64,000 nucleotides of DNA, from NCBI GenBank assembly GCA_963789005.1, contig CAWBIZ010000007.1, positions 1 to 64,000 of the forward strand, written 5' to 3'. Shown here piece after piece: positions 34,798-42,625 of the stretch. The DNA comes from DASSUW01 sp963789005. Its GTDB lineage: Bacteria; Actinomycetota; Thermoleophilia; Solirubrobacterales; Solirubrobacteraceae. Under the pieces are notes generated by a model, which saw only the letters and a list, made by a program, of their open reading frames with translations, was not told the origin of the DNA and made no database searches. A program made the position numbers and the translations under genes. Each line of letters starts with the position of its first letter. The first letter of the stretch is position 1.

Positions 34798-35570
34798 GCG
34801 CTCATCTCGTCGGTGTCGATCAGGTTCAGGAAGGCCCGCTCCATGTCCTCCTCGCCGGTGCGCTCGCGCAGCTCGGCGGGGGTGAGGGTCGCGAGCAGCC
34901 TGCCGTCGCGCATCAGCAGCAGGTCGTCGCAGCGGGCTGCCTCGTCCATCACGTGGCTGGACACCAGCAGCGTCACGCCGCGCTCGGCGAGCCCGTGGAA
35001 CGTGCGCCACAGGTCCTCGCGCAGCACCGGGTCGAGGCCGACCGTCGGCTCGTCGAGCACGAGCAGGTCGGGGTCGCCGAGCAGCGCGGTGCCGAGCGAC
35101 ACCCGCGCCCGCTGCCCGCCGGAGAGGTTCCGCACGGGGCGGTCGGCGGCCTCCGTCAGCTGGACGATCTCCAGCGTCTCGGCCACGCGTGCCGCGGGCG
35201 CACCCAGCACGCGGGCGAAGTAGCGCAGGTTCTCGCGGGCGGAGAGGTCGAGGTACACGGCGGGCGCTTGCATCACGTAGCCGACCCGCGCCCGCACCGC
35301 GGACGATCCGGCCGGCTCGCCGAGCACGCGCACGTCGCCCGCCTCGACGATCTGGACGCCGACGACGGCGCGCATGAGCGTGGTCTTGCCGCAGCCGCTC
35401 GGCCCGAGCAGGCCGGTGATGCGCCCGCGGGCGACGGAGAAGTCGAGCCCGTGCAGCACGCGCCGGTCGCCGCGCGAGACGTGCAAGCCGCTCACCGCGA
35501 CCGCCGCGGGCGCCTGGGCCGGCTCGAGCTCGTCGAGCATGTGTTGGATGTCGATGTTCATGGGTCCCAT
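34794..35570 (-). CDS. ABC transporter ATP-binding protein
   Basis: A 258-residue ATPase. Walker A GPSGCGKTT (about residue 57), Q-loop YVMQAP, signature NLSGGQRARVSLG, Walker B LLVLDEPTVGLDP and switch His in LLVSSHVMDEA. Partner of the ABC-2 permease downstream. DrrA-like exporters share this form. A second ATG three codons inside is an alternative start. Confidence 0.93.
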   Translation of the reverse strand: MGPMNIDIQHMLDELEPAQAPAAVAVSGLHVSRGDRRVLHGLDFSVARGRITGLLGPSGCGKTTLMRAVVGVQIVEAGDVRVLGEPAGSSAVRARVGYVMQAPAVYLDLSARENLRYFARVLGAPAARVAETLEIVQLTEAADRPVRNLSGGQRARVSLGTALLGDPDLLVLDEPTVGLDPVLREDLWRTFHGLAERGVTLLVSSHVMDEAARCDDLLLMRDGRLLATLTPAELRERTGEEDMERAFLNLIDTDEMSA

Positions 35571-35634
35571 CGTCCGGTGCGACGGGATCCCTCGAATCAG
35601 GGACGACCCTAGCGGCGGTCCCTAGTGTGCGTGC

Positions 35635-35976
35635 TCAGAAGCGCCAGCGGACGACGCGGTTGCCCTTGCGCGCGACGTAGCGATCGTTCGCCGGCCGCAG
35701 GTCGCCGCCGACGCGCCAGCCGCGCCACATGAATCGGCGGATCCCGTCCGGCGTGGGCGTGATCCCGAGCGCCTTGCGATGCGCCCGCCGCGCCACCCGC
35801 CGCGCGGTCGAGCACGACACCGCCGTCGCCTTGATCCGCGTCAGGTCGACGCCCTCGAAGCGCGTGCCGGGGTACGGATTCCGAACCGGCTCGCACGCCG
35901 CGGCGGACGCCGCCTGCGGCAGCGCGAGGATGGCGACGGTCCCCAGCAGCGCGATCAGCAGCGGCGTCCTCAGCAC
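35635..35976 (-). CDS. Small secreted protein of unknown function
   Basis: A 113-residue protein with a clear Sec signal peptide (about 1-25, cleavage near ASAAA). The mature part has two cysteines about 27 residues apart that could form a disulfide, and a basic C-terminus ending VRWRF. No domain recognised. GTG 35976 lies 7 nt after minus-strand TAGGCT (35984-35989), suggesting a leaderless transcript; it is divergent from the hydrolase at 36014. Confidence 0.65.
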   Translation of the reverse strand: MLRTPLLIALLGTVAILALPQAASAAACEPVRNPYPGTRFEGVDLTRIKATAVSCSTARRVARRAHRKALGITPTPDGIRRFMWRGWRVGGDLRPANDRYVARKGNRVVRWRF

Positions 35977-36013
35977 CGGCCGCAGCCTAGCGTCGTCCGC
36001 TAGCTTCCGGCGC
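35977..36013. promoter_or_regulatory. 37-bp divergent leaderless promoter region
   Basis: Minus-strand TAGGCT (complement of 35984-35989) is 7 nt before GTG 35976. Plus-strand TAGCTT (36001-36006) is 7 nt before GTG 36014. Unlike the rlmH and uvrC gaps, the two -10 candidates here are 11 nt apart. Confidence 0.45.
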
Positions 36014-36874
36014 GTGCCGCGCTCGGCGCCGATCGACGGCTTCTCGCTTGCCTACGACCGCGTGGGATCCGGCCCGCCGGTGGTCCTGCTGCACGGCTGG
36101 CCAGGGACGCGGGCGGACTTTCGTGCGCTCGTGCCGTTGCTGACCGGGGCGCAGGTGGTTGTGCCGGACCTTCGTGGCTTCGGCGAGTCCGACAAGCACG
36201 CGGTCGACCCGGCTGAGGGCTACTCGGTGACAGCCCAGGCGAGCGGCGTGATCGGGCTGATCGACGAGCTCGAGCTCGCCCCGGCGGTGCTCGCCGGCTA
36301 CGACATCGGCAGCCGCATCGCGCAGGCCGTCGCGCGGGCCGCACCGGACCGCGTGCGGGCGCTCGTCCTCGCCCCACCGCTCCCCGGCGCCGGCGACCGG
36401 GTGCTCACCCCTGACGCGCAGCGCGAGTTCTGGTACCAGCCCTTTCACCGCCTGGCGCTCGCCGACGAGCTGATCGACGGCAAGCCGGATGCGGTCCGCG
36501 CGTATCTCCGTCACGTCTGGAGCCACTGGTCCGGGCCGGCGTTCGAGCTTTCGGGCGCCGACCTCGACCGGCTCGTCGCGCAGTACGCCGAGCCGGGAGC
36601 GTTCCGCGCGTCGATCGCCTGGTACCGGGCCGGCTCCGGCATGGTCGCCACCAGCCTTGCGGAGCGTGCGCCCGCGCCCGAGCAGCGTCTCGTGCAGCGC
36701 ACCCGCGTGCTCTGGCCCGAGCACGACCCGCTCTTCCCGTCCGGTTGGGGTGACCGGCTCGACGAGTGGTTCTCGGACTTCGCCGTCACGCCGGTGCCGG
36801 GCGCCGGTCACTTCTCGCCGCTCGAGGCGCCGGAGGCATGGGCCACGGCGATCCGAGGCATGATGGTCACATAG
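36014..36874 (+). CDS. Alpha/beta hydrolase, epoxide-hydrolase-like
   Basis: A 286-residue hydrolase. The oxyanion motif is LLHGWPGTR, and the nucleophile elbow GYDIGSR has Asp rather than Ser, which points to epoxide hydrolase or haloalkane dehalogenase chemistry. The acid is likely in WPEHDPLFP and the catalytic His in PGAGHFSPLEAP. GTG 36014 is supported by TAGCTT 7 nt upstream; a longer reading from upstream would run through the divergent gene. Substrate unknown. Confidence 0.88.
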   Translation: MPRSAPIDGFSLAYDRVGSGPPVVLLHGWPGTRADFRALVPLLTGAQVVVPDLRGFGESDKHAVDPAEGYSVTAQASGVIGLIDELELAPAVLAGYDIGSRIAQAVARAAPDRVRALVLAPPLPGAGDRVLTPDAQREFWYQPFHRLALADELIDGKPDAVRAYLRHVWSHWSGPAFELSGADLDRLVAQYAEPGAFRASIAWYRAGSGMVATSLAERAPAPEQRLVQRTRVLWPEHDPLFPSGWGDRLDEWFSDFAVTPVPGAGHFSPLEAPEAWATAIRGMMVT

Positions 36875-36902
36875 GCTGGGCCGTCCCGACGGAAGGATCC
36901 AC

Positions 36903-37058
36903 ATGAGGGTCGTCCACTGTGAGTGCGGCACCGATGTCGAGGCCGAGACCGACGACGAGCTGGTCAGCAAGGTCGAGGCTCACGTCCAGGAGCGCCATCC
37001 GGAGATGGTGGGTCAGATGACGCGGGAGCAGATCCTGGGCATGGCCCACGACCACTGA
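36903..37058 (+). CDS. DUF1059 family small protein
   Basis: A 51-residue protein: CECGTDVEAETDDELV, then VEAHVQERHPEM and a C-terminal MAHDH. The Cys pair plus spaced histidines are the DUF1059 metal-binding-like pattern. GGAAGGA about 7 nt upstream is a clear RBS. TAGGCT (36872-36877), overlapping the stop of the hydrolase gene, can act as -10 with a leader of about 20 nt. Function of the family is unknown. Confidence 0.8.
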   Translation: MRVVHCECGTDVEAETDDELVSKVEAHVQERHPEMVGQMTREQILGMAHDH

Positions 37059-37074
37059 CCGGCGACCGGCGTCG

Positions 37075-37263
37075 TCAGGCGGCGAGCACCGGCAGGTCGT
37101 ACGACCGCCGGACGCTGGAGCCGATCCGGGAGACGTCGGTCCCGTAGATGTGGATCGAGATCGCGGTGTCGTCGCCGACGTTGCGGACGCGGTGGATGTC
37201 TCCGGGCGGCGCGAACCCGCCGACCTCTCCGGCGGGGTTCGCCGACGTGTCTCCGCGGGAACG
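37075..37263 (-). pseudogene. 3-prime remnant of a cysteine-dioxygenase-like cupin
   Basis: Sixty-two codons without any start codon encode FAPPGDIHRVRNVGDDTAIS followed by IHIYGTDVSRIGSS and YDLPV. This is the characteristic C-terminal part of actinobacterial cysteine dioxygenase-type cupins of about 190 residues (family recognition from memory). The frame is cut by a TGA at 37264-37266, exactly where the inverted-repeat element begins. The missing N-terminal two thirds, including two metal ligands, are not found on the far side of the element, so this is a non-functional remnant. Confidence 0.75.
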
Positions 37264-37587
37264 TCAACGGCGGCTGGGTAGGGAGGCTCGGGTTCCGGCG
37301 GGGTGCATTACGTCAACCTCGCGGGTGGTTCGCGCCTGCGGTTGACGAAGCGCACCGTATGGGTGCGCAACGTCAACGGCAGCGGCGAGATCGGCCTGCG
37401 GTTGACGAAATGCACCCCCTCGGACGGTGCATTTCGTTCCACTCCCGCCGCTCCGTCGCCCGCGCGGAACGAAAGGCACCGTAGAGGTGCCCAACGTTCC
37501 CCGACCGAGCTCGATCCCCGCCAGGGGAACGAAATGCACCCTCACCGCCGCCCGGCTCCCGACCTCCCTACCCAGCCGCAGTTGACG
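37262..37587. repeat. 326-bp inverted-repeat element with four 55-nt hairpins
   Basis: Outer arms 37262-37300 and 37546-37587 are near-perfect inverted copies, sharing CGTCAAC, then GCGGCTGGGTAGGGAGG. Between them are four modules, each exactly 55 nt: 37302-37356, 37362-37416, 37426-37480, 37486-37540. All read GGTGC-N4-arm-loop-arm-N4-GCACC. Arms are CGTCAAC/GTTGACG in modules 1-2 and CGTTCC/GGAACG in 3-4, a compensatory change. An alternative register pairs the 3-prime arm of one module with the 5-prime arm of the next around 5-9 nt loops. No gene is supported inside; the layout suggests a MITE-like or structured-RNA element. The remaining 102 bp up to 37690 hold nothing recognised. Confidence 0.85.
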
Positions 37588-37689
37588 TGAACGTCCGCCG
37601 CCCACAAAGACACGCCGAGCGCGCAGTCCCCTCCGGCCGGCCGTTACCGTGGCCCGATCGGCCTCCGTGAGCACGCTCCCGAGAACGCG

Positions 37690-38016
37690 ATGGTGGACCC
37701 GGACGAGGTCGCGCGCTTCCACGACCGCTGCAGCGACCTCATGCGCGAGCTGCTCGACGGGCTGGCCGCCGCGCCGGACCGCCCGCGCCCGTTCCCGGAG
37801 ATCGAGGACGCGATCGGCTGGCCGCGACGCCGGATCGCGTCCGTGCTCGGCGGCGCCGCCCGTATGCGCCACACCGAGTTCGGCGGGCGCCGGCCGTATC
37901 GCTTCCTCGACGACCGCCGCTCGCCCTCCGGGCGCTGGGAGATGTGGGCCGACGCCGACCAGGCGCGGGCCATTCGCGAGGCAGGGAATTTCGCGCGCGG
38001 CGAAGCGTCGTCGTAG
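37690..38016 (+). CDS. Uncharacterised protein, possible winged-helix (DUF6416-like)
   Basis: A 108-residue protein. Residues about 5-30 form a helix with RELLDGLAAAP, residues 34-56 look like a recognition-type helix pair (FPEIEDAIGWPRRRIASVLGG) and the rest has RRPYRFLDDRR. The arrangement resembles small predicted winged-helix proteins of actinobacteria, but I cannot assign a function. It is followed by the monooxygenase gene after 2 nt, so the pair may be co-transcribed. Confidence 0.6.
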   Translation: MVDPDEVARFHDRCSDLMRELLDGLAAAPDRPRPFPEIEDAIGWPRRRIASVLGGAARMRHTEFGGRRPYRFLDDRRSPSGRWEMWADADQARAIREAGNFARGEASS

Positions 38017-38018
38017 GC

Positions 38019-39185
38019 ATGAGCAGACAAGTGCATGGGCGCGTCGTCGTGGTCGGCGCCGGACCCGCCGGCCTGGCCTCGGCGAGCGAGCTGCGCCGCC
38101 GCGGCTTCCCGGTGACCGTGCTCGAGCGGACCGACACGGTCGGCGCCTCGTGGCGCGGGCGCTACGACCGCCTGCGCCTCAACTCCAGCCGGCCGTTCTC
38201 CAAGCTGCCCGGATCGCGCTACGCGCGCGGCGTCGGCATCTTCCCCACGCGCGACGAGATGGTCGGCTACCTCGAGGACCATGCGGCCCGCAACCGGCTC
38301 GACATCCGCTTCGGCACCCGCGTCGAGCGGATCGAGCGCGCCGGCGGGGGCTGGATGCTGCGGACCACGAAGGGCGACCTCGCCGCCGATCGCGTGGTCG
38401 TGGCCGGCGGCTACGCCCACACGCCGTTCATCCCCGACTGGCCCGGCCGCGACCGCTTCCGCGGCACGCTGATCCACGCCGCCGAGTACCGCAACGCCGG
38501 CGCGTACCGCGACCGCGACGTGCTCGTCGTCGGCCCCGGATGCTCCGGAGCCGAGATCGCGCACGAGCTCGCCACCGACGGCGCCGCGCGGGTGCGGCTC
38601 GCGGTGCGGACGCCCCCGAACATCATCATCCGCAACCCGATCGGGCCGCTGCTCGCGCGGCTCATGATGCGGCTGCCGACCCTGCGCGCCGACGCGATCC
38701 TGCGGTCCGTCAGCCGGCGCGAGATCGGCGACCTCACGGAGTACGGCCTGCCTGTGCCCGAGGAGGGCCTGTTCAGCCGCCTGAAGCGCCTCGGCGTCGC
38801 CCCGACGATCGTCGACCACGAGGTCATCGACTCGATCAAGGAGCGCCGGATCGAGATCGTGGCCGGCGTCGAATCGCTCGACGAGAGCGGCGTCACGCTC
38901 AGCGACGGCTCACGCTTGGAGCCGGACGCGGTGATCGCGGCCACCGGCTACCGCAGCGGGCTGGCGCCGGCGGTCGGCCATCTCGACGTGCTCGACGAGC
39001 GCGGCCTGCCGCGCGGGGGCGAGCCGCTGCCCGGCCTGCACTTCGTCGGCTACGTCCCGCGGCCGGCGCACGTCGGCTACATGGCGAAGGAGGCCAGGCG
39101 CACGGCGATGACGATCGCCCGCGCCCGGCCTGCCGAGCGCATCGCTCAGCCGATCACAACGGCCCGCGGCGCCACGGCCCGGTGA
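38019..39185 (+). CDS. Flavin-containing monooxygenase-like oxidoreductase
   Basis: A 388-residue two-dinucleotide-binding flavoprotein. FAD motif VVVVGAGPAGLASASELR at the N-terminus, WRGRYDRLRLNSSRPFSKLPG as in YUCCA/FMO-type enzymes, a central NADPH motif VLVVGPGCSGAEIAHEL, and the FMO-type ATGYRSGL near residue 314. It would oxygenate a soft nucleophile or carbonyl with NADPH and O2 (family inference). ATG 38019 is used. Its end overlaps the PhoX-like gene by 32 nt antisense. Confidence 0.9.
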   Translation: MSRQVHGRVVVVGAGPAGLASASELRRRGFPVTVLERTDTVGASWRGRYDRLRLNSSRPFSKLPGSRYARGVGIFPTRDEMVGYLEDHAARNRLDIRFGTRVERIERAGGGWMLRTTKGDLAADRVVVAGGYAHTPFIPDWPGRDRFRGTLIHAAEYRNAGAYRDRDVLVVGPGCSGAEIAHELATDGAARVRLAVRTPPNIIIRNPIGPLLARLMMRLPTLRADAILRSVSRREIGDLTEYGLPVPEEGLFSRLKRLGVAPTIVDHEVIDSIKERRIEIVAGVESLDESGVTLSDGSRLEPDAVIAATGYRSGLAPAVGHLDVLDERGLPRGGEPLPGLHFVGYVPRPAHVGYMAKEARRTAMTIARARPAERIAQPITTARGATAR

Positions 39186-40677
39186 TCGCGCAGGTCATCC
39201 CTTCGACCGGGTCCTCGTCGAAGCGGGCGCGGCCGAAGAGGTTGACGAACAGCGTGCGGCCGCTGGCGCTGAAGCACGCGCCCGCCAGCTCCGAGCCGTT
39301 GAGGACGTTGACCGCGAACTCGAACGCCTGACCCGAGCGGGTGAGGCCGATCAGCCGGTTGACGTGCTCGATCCCGGGCGCGAGCGGGTGCGTGTCGACG
39401 TACGCCGACGAGGCGTCGTCCTCGCACGCGATCAGGCCGCCGCGCGGCGTCACGGTCAGGTTGTCGGGGGAATCCATGGCGCTCCCGGACGGCGACTCGT
39501 AGACGAGCGTGAGCGTCCCGCCGCCACGGCCCGGCCGGTAGGCCCACACCTGGCCGAAGCCCTCGCGGTAGCTGTCGGAGTTGACGTCCCCGTTCTTGGC
39601 GTCCCCGCCGCTCGTGGACACGAAGAAGATCGTGCTGTCCTCCTCCCAGCACCCCTCGAGCCGGTTGAACTTCGCGCCGCCCTTCGCCCAGCCCTGGTTG
39701 AACGTGCTGCGAGGATCGGCCACGGCGGTCAGCTCCGGGTCGGGCTCGTCGATCCTCACCCACCGCACCGGCAGCGCCTGGCCGCGCCGGCGTCCCTCGC
39801 GCAGGTCGACCTGCGGCTGCCCGACGATGGCGAGCATCTCCAGCCGCCCGCCGGCGACCAGGTCGTCGCGGTCGTCGGGCGTGTAGCGGTAGAAGCCGGC
39901 GCCGACGCCCGAGCCGGGGTCCTCGGTCTCGTAGACGGTGCCCGTGCGCTGGTCGACGGCCGCCGCCTCGTGCGAGAACCGGCCGGCGGCGACGATCGGC
40001 TTGCCGACCTCGAGCTCGTTCGGCCCGCGGTCGACGGGCGTCTGGAACAGGTAGCCGTGGCGCTTCGCGAAGCGGGCGGCGGGGTCGGCCGCGTCCGGCC
40101 CGCCGACGGTCTCCTCGCCGGTGAGCCAGTAACGGCGCCGGTAGGCGATGCCGCCGGCGCAGTTCACGGTCGTGCCGTTGAGGCTGATGAAGTCCTGCAG
40201 CAGCCGGCGGCGGTGCTCGTCGAAGACGAGCGTGGTGGTGCCGCCGAACGCGGTCGGGTCGTACGCCGCCGAGCGGTCGCCGAGCACGCTGCCGGGCGTG
40301 CCGGCCGGGTTGCGATCCTCGCTGTTGCGCACGAGCCGCACGAGGTGGTCGTGGCCGCGGTGCCCGTGGCCGCGGTGCCTGCGGCCGGCGAACGAGCCCA
40401 TGCCGTCGAGCGCCAGCGGCGTCGGGTTGCCGTCCGACATCGTCGAGCCGCTGTGGCTGAACGTGACGTAGCTGAAGCCCGCGGGCAGCGCGAGGACCTC
40501 GATGCCGCGCTGGTCCGCGACCCGCCGCAGCCGTCCGTACGGGTGCGCGCCGCCGCGGTGCGCCCGCGCGAGCGCGTCCCGAGCCACGAGCCGCTCGACC
40601 GCTCCGATGCTCAGCATCCCGCCGCTTGCCGCCGCCGCGCGCGTGAGGAACGTGCGCCTGTCAACACCTGCCGTCAT
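39154..40677 (-). CDS. Tat-exported PhoX-like (DUF839) protein
   Basis: A 507-residue protein with a twin-arginine signal (DRRTFLTRAAAASGG) and a PhoX/DUF839 beta-propeller: LPAGFSYVTFSHSG, SHEAAAVDQRTGTVYETED, NRLEGCWEEDSTIFF, DSPDNLTVTPRGGL. PhoX enzymes are Ca/Fe-dependent alkaline phosphatases, but many DUF839 members have no proven activity. An unusual histidine/arginine run (RRHRGHGHRGHDH, about residues 98-110) may bind metal. No Pho-box was identified. Confidence 0.85.
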   Translation of the reverse strand: MTAGVDRRTFLTRAAAASGGMLSIGAVERLVARDALARAHRGGAHPYGRLRRVADQRGIEVLALPAGFSYVTFSHSGSTMSDGNPTPLALDGMGSFAGRRHRGHGHRGHDHLVRLVRNSEDRNPAGTPGSVLGDRSAAYDPTAFGGTTTLVFDEHRRRLLQDFISLNGTTVNCAGGIAYRRRYWLTGEETVGGPDAADPAARFAKRHGYLFQTPVDRGPNELEVGKPIVAAGRFSHEAAAVDQRTGTVYETEDPGSGVGAGFYRYTPDDRDDLVAGGRLEMLAIVGQPQVDLREGRRRGQALPVRWVRIDEPDPELTAVADPRSTFNQGWAKGGAKFNRLEGCWEEDSTIFFVSTSGGDAKNGDVNSDSYREGFGQVWAYRPGRGGGTLTLVYESPSGSAMDSPDNLTVTPRGGLIACEDDASSAYVDTHPLAPGIEHVNRLIGLTRSGQAFEFAVNVLNGSELAGACFSASGRTLFVNLFGRARFDEDPVEGMTCAITGPWRRGPL

Positions 40678-40739
40678 GGCCGGTTCTCCCCCGATAGATT
40701 GGCCCTGCTCCGAACCCTACCGGCGGAAAGGAAGCTCCG

Positions 40740-41843
40740 GTGACGTATCTGAGGATCGTCTCACTTGCCTTCGTTGCACTGCTCGCGCTGCCCGCGGTGG
40801 CGGCGGCGAAGAACGAGGGCCGGAAGGTCACGGTCATGACCCGCAACGTCTACCTCGGGGCGGACCTGGCGCCGGTGATCGAGGCGACCTCGCTTCCAGC
40901 GGCGATCGACGGCGCCGGCACGATCTGGAACGAGATGCAGTCGACCAGGTTCCGGCAGCGCGCCGTGCCGCTCGCGCGCGAGATCAAGCGGTCGGGAGCG
41001 GACCTCGTCGGGTTGCAGGAGGTCGCGCTCTGGCGCAAGCAGACGCCGTCTGACCTCGGGGCGCCGCCGCTCAACCCGAGCGGCAAGCCCGCTACCCAGG
41101 TCGAGTTCGACTTCCTTGCGATCCTGCGGAAGAAGCTGAAGAGCTACCGCGTGGTCGTCGTGCAGAAGGAGTTCGAGGCCGAGCTCCCGGTCGACCAGAA
41201 CGGCGTGAACGAGCCGGGCACCCTTGCCGGCGAGGACTTCGACGCGCGGCTGACGATGCGCGACGTGATCCTCGTCCGGCGCGCGAGCAAGGTGCAGCTC
41301 GGCAAGAAGCGCAAGGGCAACTTCGACACGAAGTACCAGGCCAACGTGGGCCCGTTCGTCATCCCGGTCGACCGCGGCTGGACATCGGTCGAGGCGCGGC
41401 TGCGCGATCGCAACAAGATCCGGCGGTTTCGCTTCGTCAACACGCACCTCGAGGCGTTTGGCGAACCCACGATCCGCGAGGCGCAGGCCAAGGAGCTGAT
41501 CGCCGGGCCGCTCGACACGAGCCGCCAACTGATCCTCGTGGGCGACCTCAACTCGGGCGTCGCGCGGCACAACGAGCCCGAGCAGCCCGGCGACGACCTC
41601 GCGTTCCGCGCGCTGGCCGGCTTCGGCATGAAGGACAAGGGCGCGGTCCAGAGCTGCTGCTACGCCGACATGTTCGACTCGGCGGCGCTCTTCGACCACA
41701 CCGTCGACCACGTGCTCACGAAGCCGGGGCTCAGGAAGCGGCGCGCGTTCGTGACCGGCGACGACCGCGGCGAGCGGACGCCCGCGGGCCTGTGGCCGTC
41801 CGACCACGGCGGCGTGGTGAGCAGGCTGCTGCTGCGGAGGTAG
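40740..41843 (+). CDS. Secreted endonuclease/exonuclease/phosphatase family protein
   Basis: A 367-residue protein with a signal peptide (LRIVSLAFVALLALPAVAAA) and the EEP catalytic motifs: TRNVYLGADL, GLQEV, FVNTHLEA, ILVGDLNS and a C-terminal SDHGGVVS. Possible activities are DNase, sphingomyelinase-like or inositol phosphatase. AAAGGAAG upstream of GTG 40740 is a good RBS. A hydrolase gene follows after 4 nt. Confidence 0.88.
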   Translation: MTYLRIVSLAFVALLALPAVAAAKNEGRKVTVMTRNVYLGADLAPVIEATSLPAAIDGAGTIWNEMQSTRFRQRAVPLAREIKRSGADLVGLQEVALWRKQTPSDLGAPPLNPSGKPATQVEFDFLAILRKKLKSYRVVVVQKEFEAELPVDQNGVNEPGTLAGEDFDARLTMRDVILVRRASKVQLGKKRKGNFDTKYQANVGPFVIPVDRGWTSVEARLRDRNKIRRFRFVNTHLEAFGEPTIREAQAKELIAGPLDTSRQLILVGDLNSGVARHNEPEQPGDDLAFRALAGFGMKDKGAVQSCCYADMFDSAALFDHTVDHVLTKPGLRKRRAFVTGDDRGERTPAGLWPSDHGGVVSRLLLRR

Positions 41844-41847
41844 CCGG

Positions 41848-42585
41848 GTGGTCGTCACGCGCGACTTCGTCGACGTCCCCGTCGACGGCCGCAGCATGCG
41901 GACGTTCCTCGCTGCCCCACGCGCGACCGGGCCCCACCCGGGGATCGTCTTCTACTCGGACATCTTCCAGCTCACCGAGCCGACGCTGCGCTGGTGCGTG
42001 CGGCTCGCGGGGTACGGGTTCGTCGTCGCCGCGCCGGAGATCTACCACCGCCGCGAGCCGGCCGGCACCGTGCTCGAGTTCGACGACGACGGCAAGGCGC
42101 GCGGGCAGGACGACGCCGAGCAGACGCCGGTGGCCGACTTCGACGCCGACATCCGCGCGGCGCTCGCCTTTCTCGGCGGCCATCCGGCGGTGGCGGGCGC
42201 GCCGCTCGGCGCCGCCGGCCACTGCACGGGCGGCCACCTGGCGTTCCGCGCGGCGTTCGAGCCGGCGGTTCGCGCTACGGCCTGCTGGTACGCCACCGGC
42301 CTGCACGACGGCAAGCTCGGCGCCGACCCGGACGCCGGATCGCTCGCCCGTGCGCAAGAGATCCAGGGCGAGCTGCTGATGATCTTCGGGACCAGCGACC
42401 CGCACACGCCCGAGGAGGGTCGCGAGACGATCCGCCGTGGGCTCGAAGCGAGCGGCGCTCGCTTCGCGTGGAAGCTCTACGACGCTCAGCACGCCTTCGG
42501 CCGCGACGTCGGCGACCGCTACGACCCGGAGGTCACCGACCAGGCGTTCGCCGAGACCGTCGGCCTCTTCCGCCGCATGACGTGA
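41848..42585 (+). CDS. Dienelactone hydrolase family protein
   Basis: A 245-residue alpha/beta hydrolase with Cys nucleophile in AAGHCTGGHLAF (about residue 125), acid in FGTSDPHTP and His in YDAQHAFGRD, the Cys-Asp-His triad of dienelactone hydrolases. In aromatic catabolism these open dienelactones to maleylacetate, but many genomes carry several with other ester substrates. GTG 41848 follows the upstream stop by 4 nt. A strong hairpin follows the stop. Confidence 0.9.
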   Translation: MVVTRDFVDVPVDGRSMRTFLAAPRATGPHPGIVFYSDIFQLTEPTLRWCVRLAGYGFVVAAPEIYHRREPAGTVLEFDDDGKARGQDDAEQTPVADFDADIRAALAFLGGHPAVAGAPLGAAGHCTGGHLAFRAAFEPAVRATACWYATGLHDGKLGADPDAGSLARAQEIQGELLMIFGTSDPHTPEEGRETIRRGLEASGARFAWKLYDAQHAFGRDVGDRYDPEVTDQAFAETVGLFRRMT

Positions 42586-42590
42586 GCGAC

Positions 42591-42616
42591 GGAGGGCCCG
42601 CTCGCGCGGGCCCTCC
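42591..42616. terminator. Perfect 11-bp bidirectional hairpin
   Basis: GGAGGGCCCGC (42591-42601) and GCGGGCCCTCC (42606-42616) form a perfect 11-bp stem with tetraloop TCGC. It sits between the convergent stops of the dienelactone hydrolase and LVIVD genes. There is no T-tract. Confidence 0.8.
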
Positions 42617-42625
42617 GGGACTCGT

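Noticed and set aside
37302..37540. CRISPR array
   Set aside because: Periodicity of 60-64 bp with palindromic units and 23-25 nt gaps looks CRISPR-like, but repeats differ in sequence, there are only four, and no cas genes are nearby.
37264..37872. Minus-strand frame of about 200 codons through the hairpin element
   Set aside because: It merely translates the repeats, has no protein-like features and overlaps the complement of the DUF6416-like gene.
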